Source of the DNA: Candidatus Helarchaeota archaeon
GTDB taxonomy: Archaea > Asgardarchaeota > Lokiarchaeia > Helarchaeales > RDOG01
DNA: 42,039 nt
NCBI GenBank assembly: GCA_029838215.1
Contig: JALGVI010000047.1
Location: 1 to 42,039, forward strand
Reading direction: 5' to 3'
Part shown: positions 1 to 8,416 of the stretch, in pieces
How positions within the stretch are numbered: the first letter of the stretch is position 1
Layout of the letters: every line of letters starts with the position of its first letter
Notes under the pieces: generated by a model
What the model was told of the DNA's origin: nothing
Database searches by the model: none
Seen by the model: only the letters and a program-made list of their open reading frames with translations
Program-made: the position numbers and the translations under genes

Positions 1-812
1 TAGTTTATTCCGTAGAGATGCAATTTCTTAGCCACGTCATACCAAATAATCTCTCCCTTCAAAATAAAACCGACTCTTTCCAGAACTTCCGTGAGATCGT
101 GGTTCAATAGGTGGTACTTACCTTTATAATACATGTTACCAATAAACACGGCACAGTATTTTTTTGGTTTTAATAATCGAAAGCATTCATAAAATACGTC
201 CTGTAACAACGATTTCCATTCCTTCTTTGTTTTGGGGGCTTTTTCATCAAAACGACTTAATTTTGAAAGGTCTGAATACACGCCTTTAGCCGGTTCACCC
301 ACTTTCTTGTAAGTTCCTTTTGATTTGGGAGCTTTATCCATTAACCAGAATGGAATATCGGTTAAAACAAAATCAATTTCTTCATTCAACCTTTTTAGAT
401 ATTCTCTTGAATCAGCGTGAAGCATTTTTTGCTTTTTTATACCTTCCACGCCACACACTTCATTGTAAATGTCAATCCACGCTTGATTCTGTTCGATTCC
501 AAGCCCTCTTCTACCGCAGATTGAACATCCAATTAAAGTTCCACCAACGCCACAAAAAGGGTCTAAAACGAGTTGGTCTCTTTTTGTAAAAGTTTCAATC
601 AACTGAGCACAAAGTTCGGGTGGTTTTTGTCCACCGTGTGTATTGCGGAGTTTTTGTTGATAGGAGGGAGGAAATGATTTCGGAATCACGGACTTTGTCG
701 AGAATAGCCATTCTTTACCTGTAAGGTCATTGACTCTATTTCTAATGTCAAAATATCCGCGGGACTTCCCTTCAGAATCAAATAACTCAACTTTATTATT
801 TGAGTTTTTCAA
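1..812 (-). CDS. DNA methyltransferase (N4/N6-type), 3' end off the window
   Basis: Partial gene; about 270 codons are visible and the C-terminus lies beyond base 1. The protein reads DPFCGVGGT (AdoMet-binding motif I, FxGxG class) preceded by HGGQKPPELCAQL, a lead-in typical of site-specific DNA methylases. Further on is TDIPFW at the place of the catalytic (D/N)PP(Y/F) motif IV, here as DIPF rather than DPPY. Motif I before motif IV fits the alpha or gamma arrangement. An in-frame TAA lies 20 bases upstream of the TTG at 812, and no ATG occurs early in the frame, so TTG is the best start. The gene begins 25 bp after flpA on the same strand, so it may be read from the same message. No restriction endonuclease is visible, so it may be an orphan methylase. 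Target base and specificity cannot be told. Confidence 0.75.
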   Translation of the reverse strand, partial: MKNSNNKVELFDSEGKSRGYFDIRNRVNDLTGKEWLFSTKSVIPKSFPPSYQQKLRNTHGGQKPPELCAQLIETFTKRDQLVLDPFCGVGGTLIGCSICGRRGLGIEQNQAWIDIYNEVCGVEGIKKQKMLHADSREYLKRLNEEIDFVLTDIPFWLMDKAPKSKGTYKKVGEPAKGVYSDLSKLSRFDEKAPKTKKEWKSLLQDVFYECFRLLKPKKYCAVFIGNMYYKGKYHLLNHDLTEVLERVGFILKGEIIWYDVAKKLHLYGIN

Positions 813-837
813 GGTCTTACGTCCATTCTTTTATTTT

Positions 838-1521
838 TTAAGATTTTGCAATGATCATTGCATGATCTTCACTATATGGACTTAAATCGATAAGTTGTTC
901 CACATCGAATGAATTTTGTTTCAAAATATCGGTTTGTGCTTGATAAATTACCGAAGGTTTTTGCGTTACATCAACAGATCGTGCTTTCACGCACAAAATG
1001 ATACGGCTTTTTGATTTTAGAAACCATCGAGAATTTAAACTTATAATTTCGGCTTGTTCGGGCTGGGCTACATCAGAATAAATTAAATCGACATTTTCTA
1101 TAAGTGAAGCATAACTCTCAGGGAATCGCACGTCAGCCAAAATAGGGATCATGTTGGAACGAGGCTCACTTATCGTGACTAATTCTCGACAGACACGAGG
1201 AGAAAACTCAATACAATACAATCGTCCTGTTTTTCCGATCATGTCTGAAATGTGACTTGGAGTGGTTCCTGAAGCCGCGCCTAAATAGAGAATCTTCATT
1301 CCCGGCTTGATAAGGTTAGGAATAAGACCCTTTAACAATGCTGCAGCCAATTTCGAGCGTCTTGGCTCCCAAGTCCTATATTCAACACTATCTTGAGTTA
1401 CCAATTTTTCGCCGTAGACTTGTTGACCCGGGACTAATGATCTCGTGGCTATTTTTTCGATGCCCTCCTCGTTTATATAAACAAAGACATCATCGTTATT
1501 TTTATATGGTTTAACCTTCAT
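838..1521 (-). CDS. flpA: Fibrillarin-like rRNA/tRNA 2'-O-methyltransferase
   Basis: Methyltransferase subunit of the archaeal C/D-box sRNP, which 2'-O-methylates rRNA and tRNA using guide RNAs. At 227 residues it has the usual family length. Visible motifs are YLGAASGTT (AdoMet loop, about residues 80-88), IEFSPR (acidic ribose-binding residue), ILADVR, and YSDVAQPEQ (catalytic Asp region). The short archaeal N-terminus lacks the GAR domain of eukaryotic fibrillarin. The start codon overlaps the nop5 stop codon as ATGA, so the two are translationally coupled; their products are physical partners in the sRNP. Confidence 0.95.
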   Translation of the reverse strand: MKVKPYKNNDDVFVYINEEGIEKIATRSLVPGQQVYGEKLVTQDSVEYRTWEPRRSKLAAALLKGLIPNLIKPGMKILYLGAASGTTPSHISDMIGKTGRLYCIEFSPRVCRELVTISEPRSNMIPILADVRFPESYASLIENVDLIYSDVAQPEQAEIISLNSRWFLKSKSRIILCVKARSVDVTQKPSVIYQAQTDILKQNSFDVEQLIDLSPYSEDHAMIIAKS

Positions 1522-2765
1522 GCCTTTTCCTCCTTTGGCTTTCTACGTTTTTTTCGTCTTCTTTTCTTCTTTTTCTTGTCTTTTCGTTCTTTTTTAACTG
1601 TCTTTTTCTTTTTTGGAGGCTCGCCATATTTATCTTCCAAGGTCTTAATGTGCGCTTTTATGTCACTTAAAAGATTATCTGCAATATATTCTCCAGAATA
1701 GGCATCAACCCGAGCCGCAATCGTTAATTTTGAAGCCAGAGCTCTTGCAATCTTTCCTCTTAGCCACCATTTTGCAGAATGAACAGGTTCCCACTGAAAA
1801 ATTATGCCGTGTTTAGGAGGTTTTGCTCCAGTTTTTAATGATCGAAATAAGGCACGCTCAGCACCGAGAATCTGCATTGTTGATGATGGTTTAGTGGCCA
1901 AATGATTAAGCCCTCCACCTAAGGCTATTAACCTTGCTCCTAAGAGCGGTCCAACAATGCCATTGATGTTAGGGGCAACAATCTTCATCAATTCTTCCAC
2001 ATACTGTGCCAAGCTGGAACGAAATGAATACAAACCCTGAATCACGCTGGCGAAATCTTGAATCGCACTAAAATCGAAATCACTCATTTCACTCCCCATG
2101 CTTTTTGCAGCCAATTCTGCTGCTTTAATAGCAGTTTGTTCCGAGATACCTATTTCACGGAGATTCTTCTCCGTAAAATTACTCCTTTTTAACCGAGCGA
2201 ATTTTACATATCGCAGGTGATTTGACACTTTTTTATCCAATTCGGGAAAATGTAATCCATACCATTCACGAAGTCGAGATACTAAAATGTTAATCGATTT
2301 ATCTAATTGATCTATCGTTTCTATTGATTGAATGATTAATCGATCCTTCCCTTCGATGCCTTCCGCAGTTATTTTTATCTTCTTTCGGGTCATGACGAAA
2401 TTCAAATTTCGCAAGAAATCTTGAAAATCTTCAACAGGACATTCAACTATCGCTAATAATGCAGGAATATCATCTCTGATTTTTTTCCCAATAGCATTGG
2501 GGCTTTCAAGGATAATTTCAGAACCTGAATCCTTAAAGTTTTTTAAAATTCTTGCATCTTCTACGATTAATCGTGATATTCCCGCCTTCTTTAAATTCTC
2601 TACAAGCTCATCACGGGCAGGAAGCACTCCTTTTTGTTCTATCGCAATGTGTATTTCGGCAATTTCTTCCGCATTTCCAGAATAAAGATGCGAGATGAGA
2701 ATTTTTTCACCAGTTTCATCTAAAACAAAATAACCAACTGAAGTATTGATAAAATATCCTTTCAA
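1518..2765 (-). CDS. nop5: Nop5/Nop56-58 family C/D sRNP scaffold protein
   Basis: Scaffold that bridges L7Ae-bound C/D RNA and fibrillarin. It has 415 residues. The Nop domain covers roughly residues 240-370 and contains NINGIVGPLLGARLIALGGG, followed by TMQILGAERALFR and KHGIIFQ, the characteristic RNP-binding stretch. The middle region is predicted coiled coil. The C-terminus is an unusually long basic tail of mostly Lys and Arg, ending in KPKEEKA, resembling the KKE tails of eukaryotic Nop56/58. It overlaps flpA by 4 bp. It lies downstream of orc1/cdc6 with a 122-bp gap, so it may have its own promoter. Confidence 0.95.
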   Translation of the reverse strand: MKGYFINTSVGYFVLDETGEKILISHLYSGNAEEIAEIHIAIEQKGVLPARDELVENLKKAGISRLIVEDARILKNFKDSGSEIILESPNAIGKKIRDDIPALLAIVECPVEDFQDFLRNLNFVMTRKKIKITAEGIEGKDRLIIQSIETIDQLDKSINILVSRLREWYGLHFPELDKKVSNHLRYVKFARLKRSNFTEKNLREIGISEQTAIKAAELAAKSMGSEMSDFDFSAIQDFASVIQGLYSFRSSLAQYVEELMKIVAPNINGIVGPLLGARLIALGGGLNHLATKPSSTMQILGAERALFRSLKTGAKPPKHGIIFQWEPVHSAKWWLRGKIARALASKLTIAARVDAYSGEYIADNLLSDIKAHIKTLEDKYGEPPKKKKTVKKERKDKKKKKRRRKKRRKPKEEKA

Positions 2766-2887
2766 TTATATCGTATCTCCACAAATTGCAAATTATTTAG
2801 TAAGAATTCGATCTTGACATAATTAAAATTTCCTCTCAAAATCAAGAGATACAAAATTAATGGAAAATTTTTAAGCAGTTAATTTTG

Positions 2888-4042
2888 TCATTGCAGGTCA
2901 AAGACTTTTTGGATGCGGTCTTCGAAAACATTGAAAGGAATTTCATAAGACATGACATGTTGTTTTATCGAATCCTTGATTTTTGAGTCATTTTTCAATT
3001 CGAAAAGCCCACGTTTTGTCAAGTACTTGATGATCGTGTTAAATTCTTTAAAGTCCATTAATTTCATGCCAAATTCTTCCGAAACAATCTTTAAATCATG
3101 AAATACTTCACGTGGCTTTATCGCAACTCGATTTTTCAAGGACTTTACAATTGAGAAACAAACCAATAATTCAGGTTTTGTGAGCGTCTCTAATTCAAGC
3201 AAATCGATTTCAGGGAACACGTGCATCTTAGACTCCCTAATCAAGTCGAGCGAGATGTGGTGTAATCCTCTTTGTTCCGCCATTTTTCCAGCATGATACA
3301 GCAACTCAATACCGTGTCGAGCATCATTAGTCGCAGCTGCAATGGTTGCAGCCAGCTCAAGTACATCTTCACCAAGATTTGCTTCAAATGCAAGCTCAGC
3401 TCTATACTGGAGAATTTTAAATAGGTCATCTTTTGTATAATCTTTTAACGATATTTCTTCTTGAAATGCACCCAACTTCATGATTTTTAAAATTTCATCT
3501 AGTCCAGACCTCATTATTCCTATGATACTCACGGGATTATCGGGAAATTGCTCACTCAACTCCAAAAATGCCTGCAAATCCGTAATTTCCAAGTATTGAC
3601 ATTCATCCAAAATTAAGATCAAGTTAATTTTTTCATGAATCAGTCGCCTTTTTATCAGGGCGATGGCAGATTCAAATCCCAAGCCTCTCGAGTTGATTTG
3701 AAAAATATTCAATAAGTGAGTGACTAAAGATGTTCTTGACTTGTTCACGAAACAATTGTAATAAAACGACTTTAATTTTCTATTCGATTTATTCATGAAT
3801 TCTTCAAGTCTTGCACAAAAATATTTTGTCAAGCAAGTTTTTCCAGAACCAGGTTTTCCTGTTACCAGAACGTTCAGGGACTTTCCTTTAAGAATTGGAC
3901 GGAAGGTTCGGGCAAGCATTGCCAATTCGGATTCACGGCAAGGTAATTCTTCCGGAATAAAATCTCGGAACAGCGTGGTTTCATCCTTGAAAATTGCGCT
4001 TTTTAATAAAATCGCATCAAAAAGATCGTTTGAAATTTGCAT
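2888..4042 (-). CDS. cdc6: Orc1/Cdc6-family AAA+ replication initiator
   Basis: Archaeal origin-recognition and helicase-loading ATPase, 384 residues. Walker A is GKPGSGKT near residue 60 and Walker B is LILILDECQ near residue 140, followed by sensor-1 and lid segments (ATNDARHGIELLYHAG, where the R-x-A/G-x-x-L pattern is typical of Cdc6 sensor 2). The C-terminal about 100 residues fit a winged helix. The Walker B box reads DECQ instead of the common DEID, so this may be a diverged paralog rather than the main initiator. It sits directly downstream of radA with a 56-bp gap that holds a TATA-like TTTTTATAAAA stretch and a GGGATTG ribosome site. I saw no clear origin recognition boxes nearby. 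Confidence 0.85.
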   Translation of the reverse strand: MQISNDLFDAILLKSAIFKDETTLFRDFIPEELPCRESELAMLARTFRPILKGKSLNVLVTGKPGSGKTCLTKYFCARLEEFMNKSNRKLKSFYYNCFVNKSRTSLVTHLLNIFQINSRGLGFESAIALIKRRLIHEKINLILILDECQYLEITDLQAFLELSEQFPDNPVSIIGIMRSGLDEILKIMKLGAFQEEISLKDYTKDDLFKILQYRAELAFEANLGEDVLELAATIAAATNDARHGIELLYHAGKMAEQRGLHHISLDLIRESKMHVFPEIDLLELETLTKPELLVCFSIVKSLKNRVAIKPREVFHDLKIVSEEFGMKLMDFKEFNTIIKYLTKRGLFELKNDSKIKDSIKQHVMSYEIPFNVFEDRIQKVFDLQ

Positions 4043-4098
4043 GGCAATCCCATTTTTATAAAAATAAGATATTAAGGCAACGGCTTTTTCCGTGCTTT

Positions 4099-5280
4099 TT
4101 AGCCGTCTTTGATGCCATGTTCATATATTTCAATTACGGTTTCACCTTCGGGTAGACAAGGACTATCAACCATTCGCACCACGCGCTTCATTCCCTTTGA
4201 CTTACGAAGGTATAAACGATACGTGCTTGCATGAGCCAAAACGTGTCCACCTACTGGTGTAGTAGGATCCCCGAAAAACAGCCCTGGTGATGCCATTACT
4301 TGGTTGGTAATATATACCGTCAAATTATGCGCCTCGGCGAGTTGCAGGAGTTTATGGATGAATTTATTTAATTTTTGCTGTCGATCAGAGAGAGTACCTC
4401 GTCCAACATATTCTGCCCGGAAATGAGAAATCACGGAATCAACGACGATTAGTTTTATGTTCTTGGATTTAATGAGTGGGGGAATCTTGTCAAGAATTAA
4501 CGTTTGATGATCGGAATTATATGAACGGGCGTAAAGAACATTCTCTAAAACTTGCCCGGGATCCAATTCAGGATATTTTCCTGCAATTTCGAGGATGCGT
4601 TCAGGTCGAAATGTCCCTTCAGCATCAATATAGAGAGCTGATGCATTCAATCCGCCATTTTCTTTAGGAAGCTGAACCGTCACGCAAAGTTGATGCGCAA
4701 TTTGCGTTTTTCCCGTCCTGAATTCGCCATAAACTTCAATAATAACGCGTGTCTCAACGCCTCCACCGAGCAATTGATCAAGTTGCTCTGAACCAGTCGT
4801 GAATCTATCCATTGCCTTACGTTGCTCGAGAAGTTGTGCAGATGTGATAAAACCGATCTTCAATTTCTCACGTGCAGATTGGATGATCTTACTACATGTT
4901 GCCTCTCCAATTGCAGTTTGTGCTGCCAATTGATTTGGCGATGCAACGGCAATCGCCTCAAGAGATTCGATGCCACATTCCGTTAATTTGTCTGCGATCG
5001 CGGGACCCACGCCAGTAAGGTCGGTTAACTTGTATTTGACTTCCTCCTCTTTTTCTTCCAAAACTTCTTTTTTCTCTAAGACTTCCTCTTCCGAGCTTTT
5101 TTCTTTTTCCGAAGCCTTCGTCTTCTTTTTCTTTGCTTTCTTGGTCTTGCTTGTTTTTTTCGTCTTCTTGGCTTTGGGCTTTGCCTCGGCTTCCATTTCC
5201 TCTAACTCTTCTTCAGAAAATAATTCCTTTTCCAAATCAAGAGTTTCTTCAACATTAGTCTTTGCTGATTTTGATGCCAT
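4099..5280 (-). CDS. radA: DNA repair and recombination protein RadA
   Basis: Archaeal RecA/Rad51 recombinase forming nucleoprotein filaments for homologous recombination. It has 393 residues. Residues 1-82 are an unusual low-complexity extension, acidic then Lys-rich then acidic. A helix-hairpin-helix domain follows (LTDLTGVGPAIADKL, about 85-99). The ATPase core has Walker A GEFRTGKT at 185-192 and Walker B LIVVDS at 277-282, plus the L1/L2 DNA-binding region (NQVMASPG). Typical archaeal RadA has about 320-350 residues, so the extra length is the N-terminal extension. A GAGGTTA ribosome site lies just upstream of the ATG. It heads the minus-strand run radA, cdc6, nop5, flpA. Confidence 0.97.
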   Translation of the reverse strand: MASKSAKTNVEETLDLEKELFSEEELEEMEAEAKPKAKKTKKTSKTKKAKKKKTKASEKEKSSEEEVLEKKEVLEEKEEEVKYKLTDLTGVGPAIADKLTECGIESLEAIAVASPNQLAAQTAIGEATCSKIIQSAREKLKIGFITSAQLLEQRKAMDRFTTGSEQLDQLLGGGVETRVIIEVYGEFRTGKTQIAHQLCVTVQLPKENGGLNASALYIDAEGTFRPERILEIAGKYPELDPGQVLENVLYARSYNSDHQTLILDKIPPLIKSKNIKLIVVDSVISHFRAEYVGRGTLSDRQQKLNKFIHKLLQLAEAHNLTVYITNQVMASPGLFFGDPTTPVGGHVLAHASTYRLYLRKSKGMKRVVRMVDSPCLPEGETVIEIYEHGIKDG

Positions 5281-5458
5281 ATCTTTAACCTCAAATCATG
5301 ACATTACTTTTTAAAAAGAAATCATCAAAGATCCTTTTTAAAATAAGAAAAGAGTTGAAGAAATATCTGAAAAATCATAAAAATCAAAAATAAAGAGAGC
5401 GATCGGTAAAAAACATCCGATAAAAATAGCTAAAAATCCAAAATTCTTCAGAAAGGAA

Positions 5459-5479
5459 AAATCACGTGATTTAAAAATC
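5459..5479 (+). promoter_or_regulatory. pyrD promoter with overlapping palindrome
   Basis: AAATCACGTGATTT (5459-5472) is a perfect 14-bp palindrome whose right arm runs into ATTTAAAAATC (about 5469-5479), a good archaeal TATA box. Transcription would start near 5500, giving a leader of about 30 nt before the pyrD ATG at 5531. A palindrome over the BRE/TATA position is the classical layout of an archaeal repressor operator. The regulator is unknown. Confidence 0.45.
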
Positions 5480-5530
5480 TTGAACATGAGCCGAGAAAGA
5501 TTTTTCAGATCTCGAGGAGAGATTATTGTA

Positions 5531-6442
5531 ATGCTCGAAATCGATTTATGCGGGATTCAACTAAAAAATCCGACAATCCTCGCATCAGGAGTTCTAGGAA
5601 TTTCGGGATCATTATTGTCTCGAGTATTAACCGAGGGTGGAGCTGGCGCAGTCGTCACGAAGAGTGTTGGTCCTGTGAGAACAGGGTTCCCGAATCCTAC
5701 CGTTGTTGAGGTCGAAGCAGGATTTTTAAATGCAATGGGACTTCCGAATCCGGGAATAGAAGAGTTCATCAAGGAAGATTTAATTCCTTTAGCGAATAAA
5801 GGACCGATATTTGCAAGTATTTTTGGTTCTGATTCTGAAGAATTTGCCAGAAATGCAAGATTGATCGAACCACACGTTCAAGCAATTGAACTAAACGTTT
5901 CCTGTCCCCATGTTCAAGTGGGTCAAATTGGACAGGATGCCTCCTTAACGAAAGAAGTCGTTTCAGCCGTGAAGAAAGCAGTCAAGATTCCTATTTTTTG
6001 TAAATTGACACCAAATGTTGCACCTCAAGACCTTATTAAAATTGCACGGGCGGCACAAGATGAAGGTGCAGACGCAATTACGGCAATAAACACAGTACGA
6101 GCCATGGCTATTGACATTAATATCGAAAAACCCATTTTAGCGAATCGTCATGGAGGACTTAGTGGTCCCGCCATAAAACCAATTGCAATTCGAGCGGTAT
6201 ACGACTTGGCAACAAGTCTAGACATTCCCATAATCGGGGTCGGAGGAATCACGACATGGGAAGATGCTGTTGAGTTCTTTTTAGCGGGAGCCTCTGCCAT
6301 CCAAATAGGGACAGGCATAGCATGGAAAGAAATAACAATATTCAAGTCAGTATGCGAAGGGATAAAACATCATTTAAAAAGAAAAGGTTACGCGAACGTT
6401 TCAGACCTAATAAAACGGGCGCATCGTTCAATAAAAAAGTGA
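5531..6442 (+). CDS. pyrD: Dihydroorotate dehydrogenase 1B, catalytic subunit
   Basis: FMN enzyme oxidising dihydroorotate to orotate, the fourth step of pyrimidine synthesis; class 1B works with PyrK and NAD+. It has 303 residues from the ATG at 5531, the usual length. That start has a GAGGAGA ribosome site 10 nt upstream. Earlier in-frame starts (TTG 5480, ATG 5486) would lie upstream of the predicted transcription start. Visible motifs are the N-terminal substrate loop (ILASGVLG), LNVSCPHVQ with the class 1 catalytic Cys, and the FMN-phosphate region GVGGITTWEDAVEF...GASAIQIGTG. PyrK follows after 7 bp. Confidence 0.95.
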   Translation: MLEIDLCGIQLKNPTILASGVLGISGSLLSRVLTEGGAGAVVTKSVGPVRTGFPNPTVVEVEAGFLNAMGLPNPGIEEFIKEDLIPLANKGPIFASIFGSDSEEFARNARLIEPHVQAIELNVSCPHVQVGQIGQDASLTKEVVSAVKKAVKIPIFCKLTPNVAPQDLIKIARAAQDEGADAITAINTVRAMAIDINIEKPILANRHGGLSGPAIKPIAIRAVYDLATSLDIPIIGVGGITTWEDAVEFFLAGASAIQIGTGIAWKEITIFKSVCEGIKHHLKRKGYANVSDLIKRAHRSIKK

Positions 6443-6449
6443 TTCATTA

Positions 6450-7256
6450 ATGATAAATAAACCAATCATAGTTGAAATCAAACAAGTCCAGAAAGAGGCT
6501 AAAAACACGTTTTCATTGCAGTTCCAGCTCCCAGAAAAAATGGAAATTCCACGACCTGGGCAATTTTTAATGATTTGGGTGCCGGGCACCGACGAAATTC
6601 CCATATCAATTGCGAAAATTGATGAATCTAGAAATACCTTGATGATCATCATACGAAACGTCGGGGAAACCACGGGCATTCTGACTTCAAGTAAAAAAGG
6701 AGATGAAATAGGTATCCGTGGACCAATGGGTAATGGATTTAGACTCGAAGGAACTCGGCCGCTCTTGATTGGAGGCGGCATTGGAGTGGCGCCCTTGATA
6801 GCATTGACAGACAAGTTGTTAAACGCTAAAATGGAAATTCACTTCATTAATGGCGCAAAAACTAAGGATGATTTGGTGTTTCACGATTACCTAAGGAAAA
6901 AAATTCCGAAATACCACGTGACTACGGATGATGGAACCATGGGCTTCAAGGGATTCACTACGGACAAGCTAAAAGAACTCATTAATAATACGAAATTCGA
7001 CCAAATCTACACGTGTGGCCCCGAAATAATGATGAAAACCGTTCTTGATACGGCATTGTCGAAGAACATTCCAATCCAAGCAAATCTTGAACGAATTTTT
7101 AAATGCGGCATGGGACTTTGTGGACATTGCGTTTTGGATCCAACAGGTCTCTTGACTTGCAAGGATGGTCCCGTATTTTCAACGAACCAATTGAAACAAA
7201 TTTCGGATTTTGGAACCCAAAAGCGTGATTTTAATGGAAAAAAAATACCAATTTAG
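6450..7256 (+). CDS. pyrK: Dihydroorotate dehydrogenase electron-transfer subunit
   Basis: Iron-sulfur flavoprotein that passes electrons from PyrD's FMN to NAD+ through FAD and a [2Fe-2S] cluster. It has 268 residues. A ferredoxin-reductase-like FAD domain (PGQFLMIWVP near 30-40) is followed by an NAD domain (LLIGGGIGVAPLIAL, about 105-120, and YTCGPEIMMK). The C-terminal cluster motif is FKCGMGLCGHCVLD followed by a fourth Cys in LLTCKDGP, the arrangement expected for PyrK. It is co-transcribed with pyrD (7-bp gap) and with the flavoprotein downstream (12-bp gap). Confidence 0.94.
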   Translation: MINKPIIVEIKQVQKEAKNTFSLQFQLPEKMEIPRPGQFLMIWVPGTDEIPISIAKIDESRNTLMIIIRNVGETTGILTSSKKGDEIGIRGPMGNGFRLEGTRPLLIGGGIGVAPLIALTDKLLNAKMEIHFINGAKTKDDLVFHDYLRKKIPKYHVTTDDGTMGFKGFTTDKLKELINNTKFDQIYTCGPEIMMKTVLDTALSKNIPIQANLERIFKCGMGLCGHCVLDPTGLLTCKDGPVFSTNQLKQISDFGTQKRDFNGKKIPI

Positions 7257-7268
7257 GAGAGAAAATGA

Positions 7269-7850
7269 ATGGTAAAGATTTTAGGAGTTGCATGCAGTCC
7301 TAGAAAAAAAGGTAACACGTCGTTTCTCATTCAAACAGCATTAAACACCATTGAGAATGAATGTGAAACAAAATTCATATCATTAGCAGGCAAAAAAATA
7401 AATTTTTGCACTGCCTGTGATTATTGTAAAAATGAACCGAAATGTTCGATCGATGACGACGTCGAAGCGATCTTGAACGAAATGAAAGAAGCAGATGCCA
7501 TTATCCTCGGCACACCAGTATACTTCGGGAATATGTCTGCTCAAGCCAAGGCATTAATCGATCGTTCATTGCCTCTGAGACGTAATGGAATGCTTCTCCG
7601 TGATAAGATCATGGGATTTGTTGCTGTTGGCGGCTCCAGGAATGGCGGTCAGGAACTCGTCCTGCAATCGCTTCATAACGGATTTCTCATCCACGAGTGC
7701 ATCATCGTTAGTGATAAAGAAACCGCCCATTTCGGAGGAACCGTCGTAGGTAGAAATCCGGGTGATGCAGAAAAAGATGATATTGGATTAAAAACCGTGA
7801 AAAACTTGGCAATGAGAGTGCTAGATATTACTAAAAAAATCAAAAAATGA
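7269..7850 (+). CDS. Iron-sulfur flavoprotein (flavodoxin-like NADPH-FMN reductase fold)
   Basis: 193 residues with a flavodoxin-like fold. The N-terminus LGVACSPRKKGNT is the FMN-phosphate loop. Residues about 48-60 read CTACDYCKNEPKC, a CX2CX2CX5C motif like the compact [4Fe-4S] motif of the Isf flavoproteins of methanogens. GTPVYFGNMSAQAKALIDR is the typical FMN-ring contact region. It is probably an electron carrier. Its position 12 bp behind pyrK suggests, but does not prove, a link to dihydroorotate oxidation or flavin electron flow. The AGGAGA ribosome site fits the ATG at 7269; another ATG at 7265 is out of frame. Confidence 0.85.
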   Translation: MVKILGVACSPRKKGNTSFLIQTALNTIENECETKFISLAGKKINFCTACDYCKNEPKCSIDDDVEAILNEMKEADAIILGTPVYFGNMSAQAKALIDRSLPLRRNGMLLRDKIMGFVAVGGSRNGGQELVLQSLHNGFLIHECIIVSDKETAHFGGTVVGRNPGDAEKDDIGLKTVKNLAMRVLDITKKIKK

Positions 7851-7868
7851 AAAACAGGAGAAAAAATA

Positions 7869-8111
7869 ATGCCAACAGAAAAAGATGAGATAACTGAGCT
7901 TTTAAAGGAGCTCATCTTAATCAATGGAATAATTGCAACGGAAATAATAACATTGGTCGAAAATTCATCAAAAATTGCACGAAAAAGCGATACGATTCCT
8001 CCGAATTGTGCAACTGCACATAAATCATTAAACGAACAGATATTAAAAATCATTGAAAAATATCACGGAGACCAAGCAAGCATTTTAAGAGATCACATAA
8101 CAAAGCATTGA
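7869..8111 (+). CDS. Small hypothetical protein, 80 aa
   Basis: I do not recognise this protein. It is mostly helical by eye: an amphipathic helix at about residues 5-35 (EITELLKELILINGIIATEII), a short loop with PPNCATAHKS, and a second helix to the end. One Cys is present. AACAGGAG lies 11 bp before the ATG, and it follows the iron-sulfur flavoprotein by 18 bp, so it is almost certainly the last gene of the pyrD operon. A hairpin and T-run follow it. A small accessory or adaptor role for the flavoproteins is only a guess. Confidence 0.7.
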   Translation: MPTEKDEITELLKELILINGIIATEIITLVENSSKIARKSDTIPPNCATAHKSLNEQILKIIEKYHGDQASILRDHITKH

Positions 8112-8141
8112 GACTTTTAAATTAAAAATAAGCAGAAAATC

Positions 8142-8183
8142 GAGATATCTATCCTGTATCTCATTCAAGGATTCTCTTTTTTT
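8142..8183 (+). terminator. Probable terminator of the pyrD operon
   Basis: GAGATA (8142-8147) pairs perfectly with TATCTC (8157-8162) around a 9-nt loop, and a run of seven T follows at about 8177-8183. Archaeal RNA polymerase stops at T-runs, so the T-tract is the main signal and the hairpin supportive. Confidence 0.45.
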
Positions 8184-8305
8184 AATTTAGTGGTTTTTAA
8201 AATCAATCTTCTTTGCCAAGATGGTTTGAAAGCAATTTCGCAGATTTACCATCGGAATGTAAAGTTTAAATTTCAAAAATCTTTTAACACCATGATTTAA
8301 ACGTT

Positions 8306-8386
8306 TCATGCTAGGCATGATAGAAGGCTAGGATTTAGTTCAAAAGATTAAAGCTGAATTTCGATTCATCATTTAGAATTTAAATA
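8306..8386 (+). promoter_or_regulatory. Promoter region of the PHP/coiled-coil operon
   Basis: TTTAAATA at 8379-8386 is a TATA box placing transcription start near 8411, almost at the ATG at 8417. Upstream, at 8306-8320, TCATGC and GCATGA form a perfect 6-bp inverted repeat around TAG, a possible regulator site. The rest of the 305-bp gap holds nothing I recognise. Confidence 0.4.
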
Positions 8387-8416
8387 AAACAATGATGTCC
8401 TAAAAGACGTGAGCTA

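Noticed and set aside
5281..5458. Replication origin next to cdc6/radA
   Set aside because: The gap is very AT-rich, but I saw no repeated origin recognition boxes, so there is no positive support.
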